Shown piece after piece: positions 1 through 6,588 of a stretch of 13,611 nucleotides of DNA. The translations under genes were made by a program, and so were the position numbers. The notes under the pieces were generated by a model. The model saw nothing but the letters and a program-made list of their open reading frames with translations. It had not been told where the DNA came from and made no database searches. The DNA lies in assembly GCA_938018045.1 (NCBI GenBank), contig CALIIP010000078.1, positions 1-13,611 on the forward strand, in the 5' to 3' direction. This DNA comes from an uncultured Flavobacteriaceae bacterium (GTDB lineage Bacteria; Bacteroidota; Bacteroidia; Flavobacteriales; Flavobacteriaceae). Each line of letters starts with the position of its first letter. Within the stretch, counting starts at the first letter, position 1.

Positions 1-2
1 GT

Positions 3-431
3 GTACTTATAATTTTGTGCATTGATATTTTCAAAAGTTTTTCTTATTGCTTCATGATACGCTTTTTTATAATTTTTCTCTCTAGAAGTACCTTCTTTTG
101 AAGAAAATATGACAGTATTATTACAATCTATAAAATCAAAATTCATTTTGGTAATAAACATTGATGATTGTTTATTTAATTTTGCTGTAAGTGCTTTACA
201 TCTATTATTTGCTAGATCGTTTGGAAAATTATCGGTACTTAAAACTGCTGTAAATCCTGCTTTATTAAAGAGAAATTTTGTCAAAGAGTTAAGTTGATAA
301 GCATCTTCAGATTTTTGAAAATCGTATTGACTAGGTACTATTATATATTTATAATCGTTTAAACTCTCTTGAGAAAACATCACAAATGAACTAAAGAAAA
401 AGAATATTGATAAAATTTTTATTTTTGACAT
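3..431 (-). CDS. Secreted protein of unknown function, partial (C-terminus off the left edge)
   Basis: An open frame starts with ATG at 431 and runs without a stop to the window edge, giving 143 codons. The N-terminus is a clear signal peptide: Lys residues at positions 3 and 5, a Phe-rich core (SIFFFFSSFVMF), and a likely cleavage site near FSQ. There is no lipobox Cys, so signal peptidase I processing and periplasmic export are inferred. The mature part holds YKYIIVPSQYDF near residue 30 and repeated Lys, Phe and Asn. It resembles a conserved small exported flavobacterial protein that I cannot name. Its start lies 10 bp past the stop of the HAD phosphatase gene, so the two are probably co-transcribed. 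The function is unknown; no enzyme motif is visible in the portion present. Confidence 0.75.
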   Translation of the reverse strand, partial: MSKIKILSIFFFFSSFVMFSQESLNDYKYIIVPSQYDFQKSEDAYQLNSLTKFLFNKAGFTAVLSTDNFPNDLANNRCKALTAKLNKQSSMFITKMNFDFIDCNNTVIFSSKEGTSREKNYKKAYHEAIRKTFENINAQNYKY

Positions 432-441
432 TTGATAATTT

Positions 442-1122
442 TTAAAGAAGATTTTTTAACTCCAACAGTTCATTAATACTTATAATCGAAGGATCAACAG
501 ATTGATTATCAAAATTACAATAAATTGGTTGGATTCCGAAGTTTTTTGCGCCCATAATATCTGCTTCCCAACTATCACCAATCATAAGGCTTTCTTTCTT
601 TGTAGCTTTTGCAACTTTTAAAGCATATTCGAAAATCCTTGGATTTGGCTTCTTCACTCCTACACTATCTGAAGTTATAACCTTATCAAAATAAGTGTCG
701 ATCTTAGAATTTCTCAATTTATCTGCCTGTATTTCACAAAAACCATTGGTAATAATATGTAATTGATATTTTGGTTTTAAATAATGTAATAGCTCATGTG
801 TACCTTCAAAAAGTGAATTAAACATTGGTAAAACTGAAATATACTCTTCTGATAAGATATCAATCAGATCATCAGAAATATTATAATTCATTTTATCAAA
901 AGTGTCTTTTAATCTACCATACCTTAACTTTTCTTTTGATATTTTTTCATTTCTATAAAGTCTCCAATACTCGAAATTTATTGGTTTATAATAATTTAAG
1001 AAAACTAAAATATTAGCATCTACATTATTATACTTAAATATCTTCTCAAAAGTTTTAGAAGAATTTGTTTCAAAATCCCAAAGTGTATGATCTAAATCAA
1101 AAAAAATGTGTTTCACGTTCAT
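442..1122 (-). CDS. HAD-superfamily hydrolase, YjjG-like pyrimidine nucleotidase
   Basis: This is a 226-residue HAD phosphatase with all four catalytic motifs. Motif I is FDLDHT, with nucleophile D9 and acid/base D11. Motif II is ITNG, with T125. Motif III is the Lys in VGVKKPNP, around 157-158. Motif IV is GDSWEAD, with D183 and D188 binding Mg2+. The helical cap between residues 15 and 100 is a C1-type cap. Length and motif wording fit the YjjG/YfnB family, cytosolic 5'-nucleotidases that dephosphorylate nucleoside monophosphates, including non-canonical pyrimidines, and so help clean the nucleotide pool. The substrate is inferred from the family only. The ATG at 1122 gives motif I its usual place near the N-terminus. 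The gene is divergent from the glycosyltransferase across 79 bp and leads the secreted-protein gene downstream. Confidence 0.88.
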   Translation of the reverse strand: MNVKHIFFDLDHTLWDFETNSSKTFEKIFKYNNVDANILVFLNYYKPINFEYWRLYRNEKISKEKLRYGRLKDTFDKMNYNISDDLIDILSEEYISVLPMFNSLFEGTHELLHYLKPKYQLHIITNGFCEIQADKLRNSKIDTYFDKVITSDSVGVKKPNPRIFEYALKVAKATKKESLMIGDSWEADIMGAKNFGIQPIYCNFDNQSVDPSIISINELLELKNLL

Positions 1123-1178
1123 TGGCTAAAAATACTGCTATAATTACAATTTCAAAACGATTGGTTTCAAATTTGTAT

Positions 1179-1186
1179 TATATTTG
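1179..1186 (+). promoter_or_regulatory. Candidate -7 promoter element for the glycosyltransferase-flippase operon
   Basis: The sequence TATATTTG fits the Bacteroidota -7 consensus TAnnTTTG exactly and ends 15 bases before the TTG start at 1202, so the leader would be short. A TTG at 1161-1163 could serve as the -33 element, but the 15-base spacing is below the usual 17-23. This is a sequence match only. Confidence 0.45.
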
Positions 1187-1201
1187 AACAAATAAAAATT
1201 C

Positions 1202-2323
1202 TTGAGTAAAAAACTTCATATTCTTTTTTTAAGTAGTTGGTATCCTTCGAGAGTCTTACCAACTAATGGTGATTTTGTACAAAAACACGCTGAGGCAGTC
1301 GCAACAGAACATCAAGTTACTTTGATTCAAGTTATTACGGATGAAAAAATTAAAACTATTGAATTTAATGAATCGATAATAAATAACGTAAAAACTATTA
1401 TTGTCTATATTCCAAAGAAAAATAGAATCATAAAACTTTATTATTTCTTCAAAACTTATATATCAGAAATAAAAAAAATTGGCCATTTTGATATGGTTCA
1501 CTTAAATATTACTTTTCCTAAAGGGTTAATTGCGTTGTATCTAAAAAAAATTTGGAGAAAACCTTATATTATTACAGAACATTGGACTGGATATCAATAT
1601 CCAAGAAATAAATCGATTGGTCTTATAGAGAAACTATTAACTAAACAAATCATAAAAAACGCTGCATTTGTATGCCCTGTAAGTGAAAATTTAAAAAAAT
1701 CAATGTTAGATTTTGACTTAAAAGGAAATTATTCTCCTGTTCCAAATGTTGTTGACATATCGCATTTTAATTTATCACCTACAAAAACAAAAAACTTTAC
1801 AGTCACTCATGTTTCTCATATGGGAAATGAGCATAAAAATGTAAAAGGAATTTTAAACGTTATTAGTGCATTACAACTCAAAATCCCACAACTACATTTT
1901 AATTTAATTGGTGATAATTCAAAAAAATATAAAACACTTATCGAAAATTTGAACATCAAAAACATTTCAATTATAGATCAAATTCCAAGTAATAAAGTTG
2001 CTGAATATTTAAAAAATTCTAGTGTTTTTGTTCTGTTTAGTAATTATGAAAACTTGCCATGTGTAATTTTAGAAGCGTTTGCGTGTGGTGTACCCGTAAT
2101 CTCAACAAATGTTGGAGGAATTAGTGAATATTTTCCAAAGGATTTTGGATATCTTATAGAGCCAAAGGATGAAAAGGTACTTGAAAAAAATATTTTAAAT
2201 ATCTACGAATCAAAATTGAAAATTGATAAAAATAAAATGCATTTATACGCAACAAATAATTTTAGCATTGATGCTATCAGTACTCAATACTCAAATTTAT
2301 ATAACAAAAGTTTATCCGTTTGA
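1202..2323 (+). CDS. Family 4 glycosyltransferase (GT-B fold)
   Basis: This 373-residue protein has the two-lobed GT-B architecture. The N-terminal Rossmann lobe begins ILFLSSWYPSR and contains NGDFVQKHA, a typical GT4 acceptor-side stretch. The C-terminal lobe starts near residue 198 (FTVTHVSHMGNEHKN), has LIGDNS near 235-240, and ends in the donor-binding E-x7-E signature (E283 and E291 in YENLPCVILEAF) followed by GVPVISTNVGG. Such enzymes transfer a sugar from an activated donor to a growing glycan or lipid carrier at the cytoplasmic face. Donor and acceptor cannot be read from sequence. The start is TTG: an in-frame TAA lies just upstream at 1193-1195, and the next in-frame Met is near residue 98, beyond conserved sequence. 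The stop overlaps the flippase start by 4 bp (TTGA), so translational coupling and a shared surface-glycan role are likely. Confidence 0.9.
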   Translation: MSKKLHILFLSSWYPSRVLPTNGDFVQKHAEAVATEHQVTLIQVITDEKIKTIEFNESIINNVKTIIVYIPKKNRIIKLYYFFKTYISEIKKIGHFDMVHLNITFPKGLIALYLKKIWRKPYIITEHWTGYQYPRNKSIGLIEKLLTKQIIKNAAFVCPVSENLKKSMLDFDLKGNYSPVPNVVDISHFNLSPTKTKNFTVTHVSHMGNEHKNVKGILNVISALQLKIPQLHFNLIGDNSKKYKTLIENLNIKNISIIDQIPSNKVAEYLKNSSVFVLFSNYENLPCVILEAFACGVPVISTNVGGISEYFPKDFGYLIEPKDEKVLEKNILNIYESKLKIDKNKMHLYATNNFSIDAISTQYSNLYNKSLSV

Positions 2324-3582
2324 AAGAAATTAAACAGTTCATAAAAAACTTTTTTAATAGAGCAGGTAGTTATGTCTTTTCTGCTACTATTTCAGCAAGA
2401 TTACTTTCCTTTTTTGCTTCTTGGATCGCACTAAAACTTATTCCAAATAAAGAACTAGGAATTGTTATTTATGCATTTCAAATTATTTCTTTTATCATAC
2501 CTATTGCTGGTTTTGGACTTCATCAAGGATTGATAAGATATGCAGCTCTTTTAAAGTCTACTGAAGAGAAAAACAATCTTTTTATATACACTTTTAAAAA
2601 AGGTATTCTCGTAAGTCTTGTTCTTGTTGCTATCATAATTTCGGTATCTTTTATTATTGACTTTGAAGTAAAAGAGACTCGATTTTACTTGATATTATTG
2701 TCATCAGCAATCATAACTCATTACATTTTCGAATTGATTAAAATTCAATTCAGACTACATAAAAACAACAAGTTATACTCGTTCTCAGAATTAACTTATA
2801 ATATATTATTGGTTATTCTCGTTTGTATATTAAGTTATTATTTTCAGGAATTGGGTTATGCTTTAGCAATAATTATTGCACCAATAATTACAACACTTAT
2901 TTTTATCAATAAGCTGAAAATTAACTGGAATAAATACACAAAACTAAGTCTAATTGACTTTTCATTTTGGCGTTATGGATTCTTTGCAAGTTTATCAAAT
3001 GTTACTTCACAATTACTTATTGCAATTGATTTTATTTTGATAGGAAATATTTTAAATATGGAATCGGTAACTGCATTTAAATATGTTTCAATAATTCCTG
3101 TTAGTTTATTATTCTTATCACAAGTCGTTATTATTACTGATTTTGTAGATTTTACTGAAAAAATAAATGACAAAGCTTATATCAAAAAATATATTAAAAA
3201 TTACATTCAGCTATTCACAATTATCAGTTTAGGTTGTGTCCTATTTATTTACCTTTTTGGATCTAAAATTTTATCGTTTTTTGATCCTGAATACATAAAA
3301 TATAATTCATCAATGCTAGTTTTAACCATTGGAATTTCTGGTGTTTTAATGTTACGTGGAATCTTCGGGAACTTGTTATCATCAATCGGAAAAGCTCACA
3401 TTAATTTTGTAATAACTTCAATTGCTGTAGTATTGAATGTGTTATTAAATAATCAACTTATTCCAATATATGGGATCTTTGGAGCTGCAACAACATCTGC
3501 AATATTGATGTGGTTTACTGGAATTTTAACATTGTTATTTTTCTGCTATTTTTTTAGAAAAACAACCTCTTCTGATAATTAA
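2320..3582 (+). CDS. Wzx-like oligosaccharide flippase (MOP superfamily)
   Basis: This 420-residue integral membrane protein has about a dozen hydrophobic segments along its full length. The N-terminus has the arrangement usual for polysaccharide-biosynthesis flippases: a short basic amphipathic stretch (KEIKQFIKNFFNRAGSYVFS), then a first helix with ARLLSFFASWIALKLIPNKELG, then IPIAGFGLHQGLIRYAA. Proteins of this type move lipid-linked oligosaccharides or repeat units across the inner membrane. The glycan carried is unknown. The start is TTG at 2320, overlapping the TGA of the glycosyltransferase. No in-frame Met occurs until roughly residue 245, so TTG is needed to keep the N-terminal helices. 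Its last 29 bp overlap the 3' end of the acetyltransferase gene on the other strand. No polymerase or ligase gene is visible in the window. Confidence 0.87.
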   Translation: MKEIKQFIKNFFNRAGSYVFSATISARLLSFFASWIALKLIPNKELGIVIYAFQIISFIIPIAGFGLHQGLIRYAALLKSTEEKNNLFIYTFKKGILVSLVLVAIIISVSFIIDFEVKETRFYLILLSSAIITHYIFELIKIQFRLHKNNKLYSFSELTYNILLVILVCILSYYFQELGYALAIIIAPIITTLIFINKLKINWNKYTKLSLIDFSFWRYGFFASLSNVTSQLLIAIDFILIGNILNMESVTAFKYVSIIPVSLLFLSQVVIITDFVDFTEKINDKAYIKKYIKNYIQLFTIISLGCVLFIYLFGSKILSFFDPEYIKYNSSMLVLTIGISGVLMLRGIFGNLLSSIGKAHINFVITSIAVVLNVLLNNQLIPIYGIFGAATTSAILMWFTGILTLLFFCYFFRKTTSSDN

Positions 3583-4435
3583 AATACATTTCTTTTTCTG
3601 CTCCAAAACTCTTAAAAAAGAAAGCAATTCCAGGAACAACAGAGCCTTCAAAATCTAAAATCAGATGAGAAGCAGAATATTCTTCAATCATTGAATCAAT
3701 AATATATGTCATAACCTTTTTTTCTCTTCCTTCTTTAGAAGTTGAAGAAAACAAATACGTTAATCTTTTTGAATCTTTTAAGAAAAATGCGCCGCCAAGC
3801 AATACCTCTTTTTCATCTTTAACGGTAAGAATAGTTACTCTTTTCTTATCATTCAAATAAGCAATTAATTGCTCTAATTTATTATAGTCTGATTCTTTCA
3901 AATCAACAATGTTTTGCTTTTCTTTTATAAATAGTTGTATTGTTTCTTGTGAGATATTTGTTTTAGATATACTAAATTTTTCACTATTTGACCTGTTTTT
4001 ATGCCTTCTACGAACTTGTTTGTAGTTCATTAATAATTCACTGTAAGGTTTGTTTAAAGGAAGTATATAGTTTGTCTTATCTATTATTCTTTTATTTGAA
4101 ATAGGATTTTCACTATTTAGATTAAGTGTGATTTTTTTAAACTTTTTAGGAATACTTTTTATAAAATTCAGAGTTAGTTTATTATCAATTGTTTTTGCAG
4201 AAAAAACTCCCAATTGTTGAGCCCAACAAGGAGGATAAATATATTTTATAAAGTTTTTACTTCTCCAAGGCAAAGGCATAACGGCCTCATAATCATTTAA
4301 GATTAAGACATCCCAATTATCAGCAACAATATCTAAATACCAAGAAAATGCATAAATACGGGAGTTTTTTGAGTTCTCAATACACAAATTGTATTTCGCT
4401 ACATCTAATTCTGATCGTTTAACATATCCTATCAT
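3554..4435 (-). CDS. FemAB/BioF2-like GNAT-fold acyltransferase
   Basis: The product is 293 residues from the ATG at 4435; a TTG one codon earlier (4438) is an alternative start. The fold is suggested by an N-terminal region with FSWYLDIVADNWDVLILNDYEAVMPLPW, typical of the FemAB/BioF2-like acetyltransferase group, and a C-terminal GNAT core with VTILTVKDEKEVLLGGAFF, a Ser-rich strand-loop YLFSSTSKEGREKK, and LDFEGS-VPGIAFFFKSFGAEK. Family members transfer acyl or aminoacyl groups to cell-wall, polysaccharide or related acceptors in the cytosol. The substrate here is unknown. The start overlaps the deacetylase-like gene's TGA by one base (TGATG), which points to translational coupling. The location next to glycan genes suggests glycan or envelope modification (inferred). 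The 3' end overlaps the convergent flippase gene by 29 bp. Confidence 0.78.
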   Translation of the reverse strand: MIGYVKRSELDVAKYNLCIENSKNSRIYAFSWYLDIVADNWDVLILNDYEAVMPLPWRSKNFIKYIYPPCWAQQLGVFSAKTIDNKLTLNFIKSIPKKFKKITLNLNSENPISNKRIIDKTNYILPLNKPYSELLMNYKQVRRRHKNRSNSEKFSISKTNISQETIQLFIKEKQNIVDLKESDYNKLEQLIAYLNDKKRVTILTVKDEKEVLLGGAFFLKDSKRLTYLFSSTSKEGREKKVMTYIIDSMIEEYSASHLILDFEGSVVPGIAFFFKSFGAEKEMYFNYQKRLFF

Positions 4436-5739
4436 CAATTATATATTTGAGAAATAACATCTTTATATACTTTTCGCCAACCTTTCCAATGCTTATTTTC
4501 ACTTAAGGAATTGTTATTAAATAACACAATAAAAGTACCATTTACATTCTTAACTTCTTTTTTTAATATATTTATTTTAGATTTAGCAACAGCGGGAACA
4601 TAATTCAGATAATCATTCAATGTAGTATCCATAACTGCAAAAGGGAATATTTTTAATGGTGTCTGAATTTCAAAATCTAAATCATAAAAATAAAATGGCG
4701 TACAAGTACTCGCTCTAAAACCATAATGACTAACATATCCCATAGAATAATCTTCTGCAACATCTAAATCTATTAAGTTTTGATAGGTTTCTGGCAATTT
4801 TAAACGCAAAAGATGCTGTCTTGACTTTAGTATCGGTTTGTTTACGATTGCTTCCAATCGCTTTTTCTCTTTCTTTAATTTACTTGGACTGTTCATTGTA
4901 AAATAAGACGGTTGAAGACCAACATCTACATAATCTGCAATAGATTTTATAAGCGATTGGTACTTTGTATTAGAAGAAGAAACATTGGTGTCATAAGTTG
5001 TATAATCACCTATTGAAAAGAAAAAAATCGTTTTTATTTTATGCTCTTTTGAAACTTCCAAAATAGTGTCATACGTATCAAAAGGATCTTTTCTGAAATT
5101 TAATAAAACTAATATTCTTTCTATTGCTTTATCGAATCTAAGTCTAATTATATCGCTAAAAAAGCCTCCAAAATTTCTTAAAATACCTTTCTGTTTATAG
5201 GCATATACGCGATTAACATTTATAGTAGAAATAAACTCAAATTCCCGTTTTTTATAATCATAATCTGGAAATTTTTCTTTTAGAGATTCTAAAAATTTAT
5301 ATGCCCAAATATCAATTAAAGGTTTGTCTAGAAACTTATACTTATACGCCAAGCTCTCTGTAGCTGGAAATCGTTCATTTTCATCTTGCACATAAGGTAA
5401 ATATTCTTCATATCTACTCATTAAATAAAAACTTGCAGCAAATATATCAAACGGAATTGTTGATGATTCTCCTGCTTTAAAAAAACAAGTGACATTGTCC
5501 CATTTAGAAATATTAATATCTATATCATCAACACCTTGCTGAAACAATAAATCATTGCTACGCACAAAAAACTCGTTTCCAAGAGATGACTTAGCGTACG
5601 TCATTTTAGGGCCATTATGAGCCACAAACTCATCAACAGTTGTTGTGAAACTTACAGGAACTTTTAATATTCTAATAAAAAAATGCTTAAAAATGTAAGT
5701 AAGTCTTGGAGTAATTTTATGTGTGTAAACGAGTATCAA
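4435..5739 (-). CDS. Bacteroidota-type polysaccharide deacetylase-like protein, possibly inactive
   Basis: This 434-residue protein resembles a Bacteroidota family annotated as polysaccharide deacetylase with a distinct N-terminal domain. The N-terminus ILVYTHKITPRLTYIFKH is characteristic, as are SFYLMSRYEEYLPY (104-116), DPFDTYDTILE (218-228), SRQHLLRL (306-313), DYSMGYVSHYGFRASTCTPFYFYDL (330-354) and a C-terminal WKGWRKVY. There is no signal peptide. Several polar positions differ from what I recall of the family: N174 and N176 in TINVN (usually Asp), Q276 in VGLQPSY (usually His), and N408 in LFNNN (usually His). H309 is kept. Deacetylase activity is therefore doubtful. The start is TTG at 5739, 2 bp after the radC stop; the next Met is residue 46, inside conserved sequence. 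The gene is probably co-transcribed with radC and coupled to the acyltransferase. Confidence 0.8.
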   Translation of the reverse strand: MILVYTHKITPRLTYIFKHFFIRILKVPVSFTTTVDEFVAHNGPKMTYAKSSLGNEFFVRSNDLLFQQGVDDIDINISKWDNVTCFFKAGESSTIPFDIFAASFYLMSRYEEYLPYVQDENERFPATESLAYKYKFLDKPLIDIWAYKFLESLKEKFPDYDYKKREFEFISTINVNRVYAYKQKGILRNFGGFFSDIIRLRFDKAIERILVLLNFRKDPFDTYDTILEVSKEHKIKTIFFFSIGDYTTYDTNVSSSNTKYQSLIKSIADYVDVGLQPSYFTMNSPSKLKKEKKRLEAIVNKPILKSRQHLLRLKLPETYQNLIDLDVAEDYSMGYVSHYGFRASTCTPFYFYDLDFEIQTPLKIFPFAVMDTTLNDYLNYVPAVAKSKINILKKEVKNVNGTFIVLFNNNSLSENKHWKGWRKVYKDVISQIYN

Positions 5740-5741
5740 TA

Positions 5742-6440
5742 CTATAGCATGTTTGAGTCTGCAAAGCTAAAATACGCTTTTTCGGTTATTATCAGATGGT
5801 CCAAAATTTTTATATCCAATGTTTCTCCTGCAGTTTTGATTTTCTGAGTTAATTTTTTGTCAGATTCACTAGGCTTTAAAGTTCCTGAAGGATGATTATG
5901 AGCTAGAATTATTCCAACAGCAGAGATTTCCATCGCTTTTTTAAAAACCAAACGACTATCAACCAAAGTACTTGTAATTCCGCCTTTACTTACCTGAGAT
6001 TTATGAATAATTTTATTTGAATTATTAAGATATAAAACCCAAAACTCTTCATGTTGTAGATCTCCAATAATTGGTTGCATAATTTCAAAAACACCTTTAC
6101 TACTTGTGATTTTCGGTTGTTCAAGCGCTTCTTCTAATCGTCTTCTTCTTCCAATTTCTAAAGCAGTAATAATACTCACTGCTTTTGCCTCACCTATACC
6201 TTTAAACTGCATTAATTGCTCAACAGATAATCTAGCCAAAGCATTCAAATTATTATTTACAGATGCCAAAATGCGTTTAGATAATTCTACTGCACTCTCA
6301 CTTCTATTTCCAGAACCAATCAAAATAGCAATCAATTCTGTATCAGAGAGTATCGATTTGCCTTTATTTATTAGTTTCTCTCTAGGCCTATCATCTTCTT
6401 TCCAATTTTTAATTGAAAATGAAGCCTTTTTATCATTCAT
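5742..6440 (-). CDS. radC: RadC family protein (UPF0758, JAB/MPN domain)
   Basis: This is a 232-residue RadC protein of normal length. The N-terminal part includes DRPREKL (17-23), LSDTELIAILIGSG (31-44) and a helix-hairpin-helix-like stretch, LMQFKGIGEAKA (76-87), consistent with DNA contact. The C-terminal JAB/MPN core has the zinc signature H181-x-H183-x10-D194 within HNHPSGTLKPSESD, plus E131/E132 as the candidate catalytic Glu. The family was once linked to DNA repair in E. coli, but that role has been questioned and its biochemical function is unsettled; a metal-dependent isopeptidase-like activity is possible. Start ATG at 6440. The gene heads a minus-strand run with two envelope-glycan genes, and it diverges from trkA across 148 bp that contain candidate promoters and two copies of a palindromic element. 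Confidence 0.93.
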   Translation of the reverse strand: MNDKKASFSIKNWKEDDRPREKLINKGKSILSDTELIAILIGSGNRSESAVELSKRILASVNNNLNALARLSVEQLMQFKGIGEAKAVSIITALEIGRRRRLEEALEQPKITSSKGVFEIMQPIIGDLQHEEFWVLYLNNSNKIIHKSQVSKGGITSTLVDSRLVFKKAMEISAVGIILAHNHPSGTLKPSESDKKLTQKIKTAGETLDIKILDHLIITEKAYFSFADSNML

Positions 6441-6453
6441 AGAATCTCTTTTT

Positions 6454-6466
6454 TTATCAAAGATAA
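6454..6466. repeat. Palindromic element TTATCAAAGATAA, copy 1
   Basis: This is a perfect inverted repeat with 5-bp arms TTATC and GATAA around AAA. It overlaps the candidate radC -7 element at 6458-6465, so a protein bound here could block radC transcription. A second copy with one base different lies 69 bp further right. Operator function is inferred. Confidence 0.4.
6458..6465 (-). promoter_or_regulatory. Candidate -7 promoter element for the radC operon
   Basis: Read on the minus strand this is TATCTTTG, an exact fit to TAnnTTTG. It lies 18 bases upstream of the radC ATG, so the leader would be about 10 bases. No TTG sits at the expected -33 distance, which weakens the call. Confidence 0.4.
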
Positions 6467-6471
6467 GTTAA

Positions 6472-6479
6472 TATATTTG
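6472..6479 (+). promoter_or_regulatory. Candidate -7 promoter element for trkA-trkH
   Basis: TATATTTG matches TAnnTTTG on the plus strand. Transcription from here would give a leader of roughly 100 bases before the trkA ATG at 6589, and that leader would contain the second TTATCCAAGATAA copy. No clear TTG is found at the -33 position. Confidence 0.4.
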
Positions 6480-6522
6480 TATTAAATATTCATACTTATG
6501 AAACGAGCATGCTAAAAATTTA

Positions 6523-6535
6523 TTATCCAAGATAA
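6523..6535. repeat. Palindromic element TTATCCAAGATAA, copy 2
   Basis: It has the same 5-bp arms (TTATC and GATAA) as the copy at 6454-6466, with CAA instead of AAA between them. It sits 53 bp before trkA, inside the predicted leader. Two near-identical palindromes in one divergent promoter region are consistent with a regulator's binding sites, but no regulator gene is nearby. Confidence 0.4.
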
Positions 6536-6588
6536 ATGATTCATAGCGAACAGCATGTGACCTTTAGAAAACAATAAATATTAAACAC

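Noticed and set aside
6106..6471. A 121-codon open frame on the plus strand opposite radC
   Set aside because: It lies mostly antisense to a clearly conserved RadC protein and its translation shows no recognisable domain; it is a shadow of the radC reading frame.
6506..6557. AGCATGCT palindrome and a second AGCATG in the radC-trkA gap
   Set aside because: Six to eight bases shared at an irregular distance; much weaker than the TTATC/GATAA pair in the same region.
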